Shown: positions 1 to 8,450, numbered from the stretch's first letter. The stretch: 20,560 bases of DNA from Thermoleophilia bacterium (GCA_014534415.1 JACVRM010000021.1:1-20560), one strand, 5' to 3'. Notes: a model not told the origin generated them from the sequence alone. Translations and numbers: made by a program.

Positions 1-23
1 AGCGAAAAGCGCGCGCGCGGTAA
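1..23 (+). CDS. Possible C-terminal tail of an upstream gene (partial)
   Basis: Read in the frame that begins at base 3, the first bases encode a short basic tail (RKARAR) and stop at TAA 21-23. A GC hairpin follows 16 bases later, as expected downstream of a gene end. Only six residues are visible, so neither the family nor the reality of the gene can be judged. Other frames stay open here, so this is a weak suggestion. Confidence 0.2.
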
Positions 24-39
24 GAAGTCTGTTAACGCC

Positions 40-64
40 GCCGGGCGGCGCTCCGCCGCCCGGC
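40..64 (+). terminator. GC-rich perfect hairpin, terminator-like
   Basis: An 11-bp perfect stem (40-50 pairs with 54-64) closes a 3-nt CTC loop. There is no T-tract after it, so it is not a classical intrinsic terminator, but its position between a possible upstream gene end and the kinase promoter fits termination of the upstream transcript. The stem ends 3 bases before the -10 box at 68-73, so its DNA lies in the -35/spacer part of the kinase promoter. Confidence 0.5.
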
Positions 65-67
65 TCC

Positions 68-73
68 TACAAT
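68..73 (+). promoter_or_regulatory. -10 box of the histidine kinase gene
   Basis: TACAAT fits the actinobacterial TANNNT -10 pattern and ends 9 nt before the GTG at 83. That places the transcript start at or within a few bases of the start codon, so the mRNA would be leaderless or nearly so. No Shine-Dalgarno sequence precedes the GTG and no -35 match is evident. The same layout recurs at four other starts in this window. Confidence 0.55.
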
Positions 74-82
74 CGGCGCCGC

Positions 83-1489
83 GTGGAGACGACGGCGCGC
101 CACCTTGCGCTGCTCACCGAGACGATCGCGGCCGTCAACTCCACGCTCGACCTCGAGGAGGTGCTCGCGCTGATCGCGCGCAAGGTTGCCGAGGCGCTCG
201 AAGCGGACGCGTGCTTCGTCTACCTCTACGACGAGCGCACCGACGAGCTCGTCCTGCGAGCGACGCACGGGACGCGCGTCGAGGAGATGACGAATCGTCC
301 GCGCATGCGGCCCGGCGAGGGCATCACCGGCTCGGCTGCGGCCGCGCGTGAGCCGATCATGCTCTCGGCGCAGGCCCACCTGGATCCGCGCTTCAAGGCG
401 TTTCCCAACCTGCCCGAGGACGAATACGAGTCGATCCTCGCCGTTCCGATTCTCATGCGCGACAAGCTCGAGGGTGCCCTCAACCTGCGCACGCGCGAGC
501 CGCGCGAGTTCACCCGCGCCGAGATCGACCTGCTGCTCGCCATCGCCGCTCAGGTGGCGCAGTCGCTCGATCACGCGCGGCTCTACGACGCCGCCCAGCG
601 GCGGGTGACCGAGCTCGAGGCACTCGCGCGCATCTCCGAGGCCGTCGCCGAGTCGCTCTACCTCGAGGAGTCGCTGGAGGCGATCGTCAAGACGACGATC
701 GAGGCGGTCGGTGCAACAGGCGCAGCTCTCGTCCTGGAGGACGGCCGCGTCGCGTGGCCCGGGGGGCGCGCGGGCAGGTACGCAGTGCGACTGCCGCTGC
801 GCTGGGGACGCCGCGAGATCGGCGAGCTCGTCTGCGACCGCGACGCGCCGTTCACGGACGAGGAGCGGGCGCTGCTCGCGTCGATCGCGCACCATGCGGC
901 GATGGCGCTCGAGCACGGGCGCGCCGTCCTGCGGGGCGTGCTCGCACAGGAGATCCACCATCGCGTCAAGAACAACCTGCAGACGGTGGCGTCGCTCCTG
1001 CGTCTCCAGGCGCGCGCACCCGACGTGGCGGACCCGCGTAAGGCGCTCTCCGACTCGGCGAACCGCATACTCGCCATCGCCGCCGTCCACGAGGTGCTCA
1101 CCGAGCGTCGCGAGGAGGAGCTCGACCTCGCCGAGCTGCTCGACCGCCTGCGCGGCATGCTGGTTCAGGGGCTCGGCGTCGCGAAGGCCGTCGAGACGCG
1201 GCTCGAGCCGGTCGCGCTCGCCGGCAGCCGCGCCACGGCGCTCGCGCTCGTCTTCAGCGAGCTGCTGCAGAACGCGCTGGAGCACGGCGGCGCGTCCGTC
1301 GAGGTGGAGCTCTCGCAGCGCAACGGCGACGTCGTTCTCGCGATTGCGGATGACGGCGGTCCGGTCAAGGGCGAGCTGGCCGGAACCGGGCTCTCCATCG
1401 TCCGTGCGCTCGTCCGCGACGAGTTGCGCGGAAGCTTGTCGCTCGACCTCGACAGCGGGCTCCGTGCCGAAGTGGTCTTCCCCGCCTGA
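83..1489 (+). CDS. GAF-domain sensor histidine kinase, HisKA_2 type (PdtaS-like)
   Basis: A cytoplasmic sensor kinase of 468 aa that would autophosphorylate on histidine and pass phosphate to a response regulator. A first GAF domain spans about residues 14-165 and a second, more divergent GAF-like region about 175-278. The HisKA_2 dimerisation motif EIHHRVKNNLQ is at 290-300 (phosphoacceptor H292 or H293). The HATPase domain shows the N-box SELLQNALEHG (392-402), DDGG (423-426) and GTGLSIV (434-440). No membrane segment is visible. The H-box and soluble GAF layout match the family of mycobacterial PdtaS, although PdtaS carries GAF-PAS. The GTG start is chosen from the -10 box at 68-73; there is no ribosome-binding site. 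The ANTAR regulator at 2336 is the obvious partner (inference); two small genes lie between. The signal sensed is unknown. Confidence 0.9.
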   Translation: METTARHLALLTETIAAVNSTLDLEEVLALIARKVAEALEADACFVYLYDERTDELVLRATHGTRVEEMTNRPRMRPGEGITGSAAAAREPIMLSAQAHLDPRFKAFPNLPEDEYESILAVPILMRDKLEGALNLRTREPREFTRAEIDLLLAIAAQVAQSLDHARLYDAAQRRVTELEALARISEAVAESLYLEESLEAIVKTTIEAVGATGAALVLEDGRVAWPGGRAGRYAVRLPLRWGRREIGELVCDRDAPFTDEERALLASIAHHAAMALEHGRAVLRGVLAQEIHHRVKNNLQTVASLLRLQARAPDVADPRKALSDSANRILAIAAVHEVLTERREEELDLAELLDRLRGMLVQGLGVAKAVETRLEPVALAGSRATALALVFSELLQNALEHGGASVEVELSQRNGDVVLAIADDGGPVKGELAGTGLSIVRALVRDELRGSLSLDLDSGLRAEVVFPA

Positions 1490-1536
1490 CCCGTGTCGAT
1501 TTCGGCGATGCTCGTTCGTCGCTGAGGCGAGCACGC

Positions 1537-1881
1537 ATGGAGTTCGACACTTACACGCTCGTACTGCTGCGCCGCGGTCGACGCGCAGCCGAGTTGTCGG
1601 ACGACGAGGTGGAACGGCTCCAGTCCGAGCATCTCGCGCATCTCGCGGCGCTGCGTAGGCGCGGCGCACTGCTCGTCGCCGGGCCGTTTCGCGACCAGGA
1701 CGATCAGAGCATGCGGGGCGTCTGCATCTACGGCACCGGCCTCGAGGAGGCCCGGCGCCATGCCGAGCAAGACCCGGCGGTGCAGGCGGGTCGATTGGAG
1801 TTCGACGCCGTAACGTGGCTCACCCCGAAGGGAGCGCTCGCCTTTCCGGGCGCGCCGACGACGCGAGAGGAGGACACATGA
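1537..1881 (+). CDS. YCII-domain (YciI-like) protein
   Basis: A 114-aa protein with the ferredoxin-like YCII fold. The family signature is visible as H32 in the segment EHLAHLAALRRRGALLVAGP, followed by a central strand (GVCIYG) and the conserved DP at 79-80 (EQDPAVQAG). Family members are small putative enzymes or fold scaffolds, and a His-Asp pair is thought to form the active site; the substrate here cannot be named. It starts 47 nt after the kinase with a weak GAGG (1524-1527) 9 nt before ATG, so it may share the kinase transcript. Its TGA overlaps the ATG of the VOC gene (ATGA), indicating translational coupling. The last 15 or so residues extend past the domain. Confidence 0.8.
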   Translation: MEFDTYTLVLLRRGRRAAELSDDEVERLQSEHLAHLAALRRRGALLVAGPFRDQDDQSMRGVCIYGTGLEEARRHAEQDPAVQAGRLEFDAVTWLTPKGALAFPGAPTTREEDT

Positions 1882-2285
1882 GCGAGCAGGCTTCCGCAGC
1901 CGTCGCAGCCCAGACGCCGTTCGAGTACGACAGGCAGGTGACGATCTCGGTCAACGTGAGCGATCTCGAAGAGGCGATCGACTGGTATCGCGAGGCGCTC
2001 GGCTTCGAGCTCATCTACAAGCTGGACGAGTACGGCTGGTGTGAGGTGGCGACCCCGATCGAGGGCGTCTCGATCGGGCTCAACAAGGGGGAGGGCCCGA
2101 AGGGTGGCGGGTCGCCGTTCTTCGGAGTTCGCGACATCGAGGCGGCGCGGCGCCACCTCGAGTCGGCCGGTGCCCGCTTCGAGGGCCAGACGACGGAGAT
2201 CGAGGGAATGGTCAAGCTCGCGTCGTTCTCCGACCCGGACGGCAACACGTACGGGCTCGCGCAAAACCTGAGCGCACAGGCCTAG
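1878..2285 (+). CDS. VOC-superfamily (glyoxalase/bleomycin-resistance fold) protein
   Basis: A 135-aa single-domain protein of the vicinal-oxygen-chelate fold. It shows the two beta-alpha-beta-beta-beta halves: VTISVNVSDLEEAIDWYREA near the N-terminus, and FGVRDIEAARRHLESAGARF followed by the characteristic SDPDGNTYGL near the C-terminus. About 20 variable residues precede the first strand. The family includes glyoxalase I, dioxygenases and drug-binding proteins, and the sequence does not decide between them. The ATG at 1878 overlaps the YCII stop by 4 nt, with GAGAGGAGG just upstream as ribosome-binding site. A strong hairpin begins 9 nt after its stop and probably ends this transcript. Alternative: a paired detoxification or accessory role with the YCII protein (inference). 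Confidence 0.85.
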   Translation: MSEQASAAVAAQTPFEYDRQVTISVNVSDLEEAIDWYREALGFELIYKLDEYGWCEVATPIEGVSIGLNKGEGPKGGGSPFFGVRDIEAARRHLESAGARFEGQTTEIEGMVKLASFSDPDGNTYGLAQNLSAQA

Positions 2286-2294
2286 GACGAAGGG

Positions 2295-2324
2295 AGGGAC
2301 GGGCCCCGCTCGGGGCCTGTCCCT
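2295..2324 (+). terminator. 13-bp GC hairpin after the VOC gene, abutting the ANTAR promoter
   Basis: 2295-2307 pairs with 2312-2324 (13 bp, one G-U) around a GCTC loop, starting 9 nt after the VOC stop codon. There is no T-tract. Its last base is also the first base of the -10 box of the next gene. It probably limits read-through from the kinase/YCII/VOC transcript into the regulator gene. Confidence 0.6.
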
Positions 2325-2329
2325 ACACT
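2324..2329 (+). promoter_or_regulatory. -10 box of the ANTAR regulator gene, leaderless start
   Basis: TACACT lies 6 nt before the GTG at 2336, the textbook spacing for a transcript that begins at the start codon. The only Shine-Dalgarno-like run (2289-2298) is about 40 nt away and lies partly inside the hairpin, so it cannot serve this start. Confidence 0.6.
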
Positions 2330-2335
2330 CACGAC

Positions 2336-2914
2336 GTGGCCGGGCGCGTTCTCATCGCCGAGGACGAGACGATCATCCGGCTCGACCTGGCGGACATGCT
2401 CCGGCGTGCCGGCTTCGAGGTGTGCGCGCAGGCGCGGGACGGCGTCGAGGCGGTCGAGCTCGCGCGCGCCGAGGCGCCCGACGTCGCCGTCCTCGACGTC
2501 AAGATGCCGCGGCTCGACGGGATCGAGGCGGCCCGGCGAATCCTCGACGAGCGGCCGATTCCGATCGTGATGGTGACCGCGTACGGCCAGGACGAGCTCG
2601 TCTCGCGCGCGGTCGACGCCGGCGTCTTCGGCTATCTCGTCAAGCCGTTCCGCGAGTCGGACCTCGTGCCCGCGATCCACACCGCGCGCGCCCGTCACGA
2701 CGAGCTCGCGGCGCTGCGCGAGGAGGCGAATTCGCTGGCCGACGCGCTCGCCGCCCGCAAAGTGATCGAGCGCGCGAAGGGACTGCTGATGCAGCGCGAC
2801 GGGCTTTCCGAGGACGATGCCTTCGCGCGGCTTCGCAAGGCGAGTCAGGTCTCCGGCCGGCCGCTCCGCGTCGTCGCCGAGGCAGTGGTCGCCACGCTCG
2901 TCGAGAAGACGTAA
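2336..2914 (+). CDS. Receiver-ANTAR response regulator (PdtaR-like)
   Basis: A 192-aa cytoplasmic regulator. The receiver domain (about 4-120) has the acidic pair E9/D10, phosphoacceptor D54 (VAVLDVKMPRLDG), T81 and K103 (VKPF), so it should be phosphorylatable. A short helical linker leads to a C-terminal ANTAR domain (about 133-190) with ARKVIERAKGLLMQRDGLSE followed by DAFARLRKAS, the usual ANTAR helices. ANTAR proteins bind paired RNA hairpins and prevent transcription termination. Length and order match PdtaR/Rv1626-type proteins. The GTG start follows from the -10 box at 2324-2329. The kinase at 83-1489 is the likely phosphodonor (inference from family and proximity). The gene ends 9 nt from the end of the convergent ABC-F gene, with no obvious terminator between. 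Confidence 0.92.
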   Translation: MAGRVLIAEDETIIRLDLADMLRRAGFEVCAQARDGVEAVELARAEAPDVAVLDVKMPRLDGIEAARRILDERPIPIVMVTAYGQDELVSRAVDAGVFGYLVKPFRESDLVPAIHTARARHDELAALREEANSLADALAARKVIERAKGLLMQRDGLSEDDAFARLRKASQVSGRPLRVVAEAVVATLVEKT

Positions 2915-2923
2915 GGACGGACT

Positions 2924-4810
<1,887 letters not shown>

Positions 4811-4817
4811 GCCTGCA

Positions 4818-4823
4818 AGCGTA
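4818..4823 (-). promoter_or_regulatory. -10 box of the ABC-F gene, leaderless start
   Basis: Read on the minus strand, TACGCT ends 7 nt before the ATG at 4810. No Shine-Dalgarno sequence lies between, so the transcript probably begins at or next to the start codon. The box lies downstream of the hairpin at 4853-4886, giving the ABC-F gene its own promoter. Confidence 0.5.
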
Positions 4824-4852
4824 GAGAAGCCCGAGCGCGGCGCCCCTCCCGC

Positions 4853-4886
4853 GACCAGGTCCCGGGCCGTGGCCCCGGCCCTGGTC
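4853..4886 (-). terminator. Imperfect GC hairpin after the transketolase gene
   Basis: A 34-nt inverted repeat starts 7 nt after the transketolase stop: 4853-4859 pairs perfectly with 4880-4886, and after one mismatch the stem continues to a small loop at about 4868-4871 with one further mismatch. There is no T-tract on the minus strand. Its position between two genes that each have a promoter makes termination the likely role. Confidence 0.5.
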
Positions 4887-4893
4887 CCCAGGG

Positions 4894-6747
4894 TTACGCC
4901 TCGACGGGCGCGGCTACGAGGGCACGCGCAGCGTCGGCGATGTGTCGCGCGTCGATCCCGGCTGCCGCGAGCAGCTCGGCGGGCTTACCCGACGTGGGCA
5001 TGTCGCTGACGGCGAGCTTGACGACCTGCGAGGGGCGCTCCGACGCGGCGAGCGCCGACAGGACCGCCTCGCCGAGCCCGCCCTCCGGCCAGTGGTCCTC
5101 GACCGTGACGATCCGTCCGCCGGTCGCCTCGGCGGCGGCGTGCAGCGTCTCGACGTCGACCGGCTTCACCGAGTAGAGGTCGATCACGCGTGCGGCGATG
5201 CCCTCGTCGGCCAGCACGCCCGCGGCCTTCAGCGCCTCGTGCAACGTTATGCCGGCGGCGACCAGCGCCACGTCGTCGTGATCCGATGAGCGGACGACGC
5301 GGCTTCCGCCCACCTCGAAATGCCGGTCGTAGGGCTCGTAGATCACCGGCGTCGCCGCCCGCGTCGTTCGCAGGTACACGATCCCGTCCGTGTCGACGAT
5401 CTCGGCGACGAGCGCGGCCGTCTGGTTCGCATCGCACGGATAGAGGACGGTGCTTCCGTGAACCGCGCGTAGGGCGGCCAGGTCCTCGAGCCCCATCTGC
5501 GAGGGCCCGTCCTCGCCGATCGAGACGCCGGCGTGCGACCCACACAGGCTGATGTTCGCGCGGCTGATCGCCGCCATGCGGATGAAGTCGTACGCGCGCG
5601 TGAGGAACGCCGCGAACGTCGACGCGAACGGCTTCCAGCCGCGCACCTGCATGCCGACCGCGGCGGCGAGCATTTGCTGCTCGGCGATGTACATCTCGAA
5701 GTACCGCTCGGGGAGGGCCTTCGCGAAGATTTCCGCGTAGGTCGAGTTCGAGACCTCGCCGTCGAGGGCGACGACCTCGCCGTACGCTCGGCCGACGGCC
5801 GTCAGCGCGTCACCGTACGCCTTGCGAGTGGCGACCTCGCTGCCGGCGTCGTACCTCGGCAGCTCGAGCGGGCCGGGTTCGAACCGGTGCTGCTCCACCG
5901 CCGACGGCGGCCTCGCGACGTCGACGCGGATGTTGCGGACGCCGCCGAGCTCCTCGACGGCCGCCTCCGCCTCGTCGAGCGCCTTGCCGTGGGAGCCTTC
6001 CTGGTCCTCGACGGCCGCGACGCCCTTGCCCTTGAGCGTGCGGGCGACGATCACGCTCGGCCGGCCCGTCGTCTCGACCGCCTCCGCGTACGCACGATCG
6101 ATCGCCTCGACGTCGTGGCCGTCGATCGTGATCGCGTGCCAGCCGAACGCGCGGGCGCGCTCGGCGTACACGTCGAGATCCCAGCCGTGCATCGTCTCGC
6201 CGCGCTGCCCCAGCCGGTTGACGTCGATGACCGCGGTCAGGTTGTCGAGCCGCTCGAACGAGGCGTGGTCGAAAGCCTCCCACATCGAGCCTTCGGCCAT
6301 CTCGCTGTCTCCGCACAGACACCACACCCGGTACGGCAGCCGGTCGAGTCGCTTGCCGGCGAGCGCGATGCCGACCGCGTACGGCAGGCCTTGCCCGAGC
6401 GAGCCGGTGGCCACGTCCACCCAGGGCAGCACGGGTGTCGGATGCCCTTCGAGCCGGCTGCCGAAGAGCCGGAACGAGAGCAGCTCGTCGTCCGTGATCG
6501 CCCCCGCCGCCTTGTACAGCGCGTAGAGGAGCGGCGACGCGTGCCCTTTCGAGAAGACGAGGTGGTCGTTACCCGGATTCTCCGGCGCGCCGAAGTCGTA
6601 GCGCAGGTACTCGGCGAGCAGGACGGCCATCAGATCAGCCGCCGACATCGAGGACGTCGGATGCCCGGAGTTCGTCGTCGCGCTCGCACGGATCGAGTCG
6701 ACTCGGAGTTGCTGGCCCAACTCGCGCCAGAGGGCGGCGTCCGACAT
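4894..6747 (-). CDS. tkt: Transketolase, short animal-like type
   Basis: A 617-aa thiamine-diphosphate enzyme moving two-carbon ketol units in the non-oxidative pentose phosphate pathway. The N-terminal domain has SGHPTS (27-32), SKGHA (66-70), the GHP at 101-103 and the ThDP/Mg motif GDSEMAEGSMWEA starting at 146 and ending in DVNRLGQ (D147, N177). The pyrimidine domain has the catalytic glutamate E356 in MYIAEQQM. A C-terminal transketolase domain follows. Segments such as DVATGSLGQGL, DVNRLGQ and FGWHAI resemble human TKT (623 aa) more than the roughly 660-aa E. coli TktA type; this comparison is from memory. The ATG lies 8 nt after a -10 box. The gene is divergent from the rpiB-opcA operon and shares its promoter region, which supports a joint pathway role. 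Confidence 0.93.
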   Translation of the reverse strand: MSDAALWRELGQQLRVDSIRASATTNSGHPTSSMSAADLMAVLLAEYLRYDFGAPENPGNDHLVFSKGHASPLLYALYKAAGAITDDELLSFRLFGSRLEGHPTPVLPWVDVATGSLGQGLPYAVGIALAGKRLDRLPYRVWCLCGDSEMAEGSMWEAFDHASFERLDNLTAVIDVNRLGQRGETMHGWDLDVYAERARAFGWHAITIDGHDVEAIDRAYAEAVETTGRPSVIVARTLKGKGVAAVEDQEGSHGKALDEAEAAVEELGGVRNIRVDVARPPSAVEQHRFEPGPLELPRYDAGSEVATRKAYGDALTAVGRAYGEVVALDGEVSNSTYAEIFAKALPERYFEMYIAEQQMLAAAVGMQVRGWKPFASTFAAFLTRAYDFIRMAAISRANISLCGSHAGVSIGEDGPSQMGLEDLAALRAVHGSTVLYPCDANQTAALVAEIVDTDGIVYLRTTRAATPVIYEPYDRHFEVGGSRVVRSSDHDDVALVAAGITLHEALKAAGVLADEGIAARVIDLYSVKPVDVETLHAAAEATGGRIVTVEDHWPEGGLGEAVLSALAASERPSQVVKLAVSDMPTSGKPAELLAAAGIDARHIADAARALVAAPVEA

Positions 6748-6755
6748 GCCCGGCC

Positions 6756-6761
6756 ATTCTA
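6756..6761 (-). promoter_or_regulatory. -10 box of the transketolase gene
   Basis: Read on the minus strand, TAGAAT ends 8 nt before the ATG at 6747 with no Shine-Dalgarno sequence between, consistent with a leaderless or near-leaderless transcript. The box occupies exactly the -35 position of the divergent promoter at 6779-6784, with 17 bp between the two -10 boxes. Confidence 0.55.
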
Positions 6762-6778
6762 CGGAGAGGGGCCCGGTG

Positions 6779-6784
6779 TAACGT
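6779..6784 (+). promoter_or_regulatory. -10 box of the rpiB-tal-pgi-gnd-zwf-opcA operon
   Basis: TAACGT, preceded by TG (6777-6778 as an imperfect extended -10), ends 7 nt before an in-frame GTG at 6792 that opens a 33-codon ORF. Transcription from here would produce a leaderless mRNA for that ORF and leave rpiB about 100 nt downstream. The -35 position coincides with the -10 box of the divergent transketolase promoter. Confidence 0.5.
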
Positions 6785-6791
6785 TCGCGCT

Positions 6792-6893
6792 GTGTCCGTG
6801 GAGGCTGCGAAGCGGTACCGAAGAGGCGCTATGACGTTCCACGACGGCCCTATCGCGCGACTCGAGTCGCGGATCGACCACCGGGAGCCCTAA
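6792..6893 (+). CDS. Small leader ORF (33 codons) coupled to rpiB
   Basis: An open frame of 33 codons runs from GTG 6792 to TAA 6891-6893; the stop overlaps the rpiB ATG by one base (TAATG). The GTG sits 7 nt behind a TAACGT -10 box, the same leaderless geometry seen at other starts in this window. The peptide is basic (six Arg, one Lys) with no membrane segment, and it contains consecutive CGA and AGA arginine codons, rare choices in so GC-rich a genome. An internal in-frame ATG at 6831, preceded by AGAGG, could start a 20-residue version. I recognise no family. It may be a leader peptide that delivers ribosomes to rpiB, or only a transcribed 5' region; the promoter position and stop/start overlap favour translation. 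Confidence 0.4.
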   Translation: MSVEAAKRYRRGAMTFHDGPIARLESRIDHREP

Positions 6894-7348
6894 TGAGGGT
6901 CGCGCTCGCTTTCGACCACCGCGGCGTCAAGCTCCGCGACCGCGTCTTCGAGGAGGTGCTGCGGCTCGGGCACGAGCCGGTCGACCTCGGTTCGGACGCT
7001 CCCGAGCCGCGCATCGACTATCCCGAAAAGGCGCGTGAAGTTGCAGATGCGCTGCGCGGCGGCCGTGCCGAACGCGGCGTGCTCGTGTGCGGCTCGGGCG
7101 TCGGCGCGTCGATCGCCGCTACGAAGGTTGCAGGCATCCGCGCCGCCGTCTGCCATGACGTCTACTCGGCGCACCAGGGTGTCGAGCACGACGACATGAA
7201 CGTGCTCTGTCTCGGCTCCGAAGTCATCGGCGCCGAGCTCGCCGCCGACCTGGTACGGGCGTTCCTGGAGGCGCGCTTCGACGGCGGCGAACGCTACGTA
7301 CGACGACTCGAGCAGATCGAGCAGATCGAGCAGGAGGTCCATGGCTAG
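6893..7348 (+). CDS. rpiB: Ribose-5-phosphate isomerase B
   Basis: A 151-aa enzyme interconverting ribose 5-phosphate and ribulose 5-phosphate. The RpiB/LacAB fold is recognised from MRVALAFDHRG at the N-terminus (D8, H9), the catalytic-cysteine segment GVLVCGSGVGAS (C66, GSG 67-69), IRAAVCHDVYSA (81-93) and DDMNVLCLGSEVIG (100-113). Length is typical. GGGAG (6883-6887) lies 5 nt before the ATG, and the start also overlaps the stop of the small leader ORF, so both direct initiation and re-initiation are possible. The last residues are a short EQI repeat, and the gene overlaps tal by 8 nt. It opens the main part of the pentose phosphate operon. Confidence 0.93.
   Translation: MRVALAFDHRGVKLRDRVFEEVLRLGHEPVDLGSDAPEPRIDYPEKAREVADALRGGRAERGVLVCGSGVGASIAATKVAGIRAAVCHDVYSAHQGVEHDDMNVLCLGSEVIGAELAADLVRAFLEARFDGGERYVRRLEQIEQIEQEVHG
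7310..7333 (+). repeat. Short 9-bp tandem repeat at the rpiB 3' end
   Basis: The 9-mer GAGCAGATC occurs two and two-thirds times, encoding EQIEQIEQ at the RpiB C-terminus. It ends at the AGGAGG that serves tal. A gain or loss of one unit would stay in frame. Confidence 0.7.
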
Positions 7349-8450
7349 GTCACGACTTCACGAGCTGAGCGAGCTGGGGCAGAGCGTCTGGATCGACTCG
7401 CTCTCGCGGCAGTGGTTCCAGGACGGAACGCTGGAGCGCCTGATTGCAGACGACGCCGTGGTGGGCGTCACCTCGAACCCGACCATCTTCCAAAAGGCGC
7501 TGTCCGAGGGCTCGGCCTACGACGAGCAGCTACGCGAGGTGGCGCGCGACGAGGACGATCCCAAGGAGGTCTTCCTGCGGCTCGCGGTGCGAGACATCCG
7601 CGAGGCCTGCGACATGCTGCGCCCGGTCTGGGACGGCGGCGACGGGCAGGACGGGTGGGTCTCGCTGGAGGTCGACCCGGCGCTCGCGTACGACACGAAA
7701 GCGACGATCGAGGAGGCGCTGCGCCTGCACGAGTGGGTCGAGCGCCCGAACCTCTTCGTCAAGATCCCCGCGACCGAGGCCGGGCTGCCGGCCATCGAGG
7801 AGATGATCGCGCGCGGCCGTTCGACCAACGTCACGCTCATCTTCTCGCTCGAGCGCTACGGGCAGGTGGTCGAGGCGTACATCCGGGGCGTCGAGCGGCT
7901 CGTGGACGGCGGCGGCGACCCGGCGCGCATCGCCTCGGTGGCCAGCTTCTTCGTCTCGCGCGTCGACACCGAGGGCGACAAGCGGCTCGAGGCAATCGGC
8001 GGCGAGGCGCTCGAGCTGCGCGGCAAGCTGGCGATCGCGAACGCGAAGCTCGCCTACCAGCAGTACGAGGAGGTGTTCGCCTCGGAGCGCTGGGGGCGCC
8101 TGGCTGCGGCCGGCGCCGCGCGGCAGCGCTGCCTCTGGGCCTCGACGTCCACGAAGAACCCGGAATACCGGGACGTCCTCTACGTGGAGGGCCTGATTGG
8201 GCCGGAGACGGTCAACACGATGCCTCTCGAGACGATCCGGGCCTTCCAGGATCACGGGCGCGTCGCGCAGACGCTCGACCAGGGGCTGGACGACGCGCGC
8301 GCGCTGCTCGACGAGCTGGCTCGGGTCGGCGTCGATTACGACGACGTCACCGAGACGCTCGAGCGCGAGGGCGTCGAGAAGTTCGCCGAGTCGTTCGAGC
8401 AGCTCCTCGACGGCGTCCGGCAGAAGCGCGGCGAGCTCGCTCCGGCGTGA
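7341..8450 (+). CDS. tal: Transaldolase
   Basis: A 369-aa class I aldolase-type enzyme transferring the dihydroxyacetone unit between sedoheptulose 7-phosphate and glyceraldehyde 3-phosphate. The family's landmarks are present: WIDS with D19, VTSNPTIFQKAL (43-54), VSLEVDP (107-113, E110), and NLFVKIPATEAG (137-148) with the Schiff-base lysine K141, followed by TNVTLIFSLERY (162-173). The length fits the longer actinobacterial/cyanobacterial-type transaldolases rather than the short (about 220 aa) class. AGGAGG at 7332-7337 precedes the ATG, which overlaps the end of rpiB by 8 nt. Its TGA overlaps the pgi GTG (GTGA). The product works with transketolase encoded divergently. Confidence 0.94.
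   Translation: MARSRLHELSELGQSVWIDSLSRQWFQDGTLERLIADDAVVGVTSNPTIFQKALSEGSAYDEQLREVARDEDDPKEVFLRLAVRDIREACDMLRPVWDGGDGQDGWVSLEVDPALAYDTKATIEEALRLHEWVERPNLFVKIPATEAGLPAIEEMIARGRSTNVTLIFSLERYGQVVEAYIRGVERLVDGGGDPARIASVASFFVSRVDTEGDKRLEAIGGEALELRGKLAIANAKLAYQQYEEVFASERWGRLAAAGAARQRCLWASTSTKNPEYRDVLYVEGLIGPETVNTMPLETIRAFQDHGRVAQTLDQGLDDARALLDELARVGVDYDDVTETLEREGVEKFAESFEQLLDGVRQKRGELAPA

Noticed and set aside
32..1669. Long minus-strand open frame (545 codons) opposite the kinase
   Set aside because: It mirrors the codon periodicity of the kinase on the other strand and shows Arg/Glu-rich, motif-free sequence. Similar long shadows lie opposite or within most genes here, for example 2640-4406, 2996-4546, 5533-6834, 10957-12942 and 16950-18500.
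2295..2324. Hairpin before the regulator as an ANTAR target RNA
   Set aside because: Known ANTAR targets are two adjacent hairpins with six-base loops carrying conserved A and G. This is a single hairpin with a four-base (or smaller) loop, and it lies upstream of the likely transcript start of the regulator.
6793..6892. A riboswitch or sugar-phosphate sensing RNA ahead of rpiB
   Set aside because: I saw no recognisable riboswitch core or strong paired architecture; the stretch is better explained by an open frame behind a leaderless promoter.
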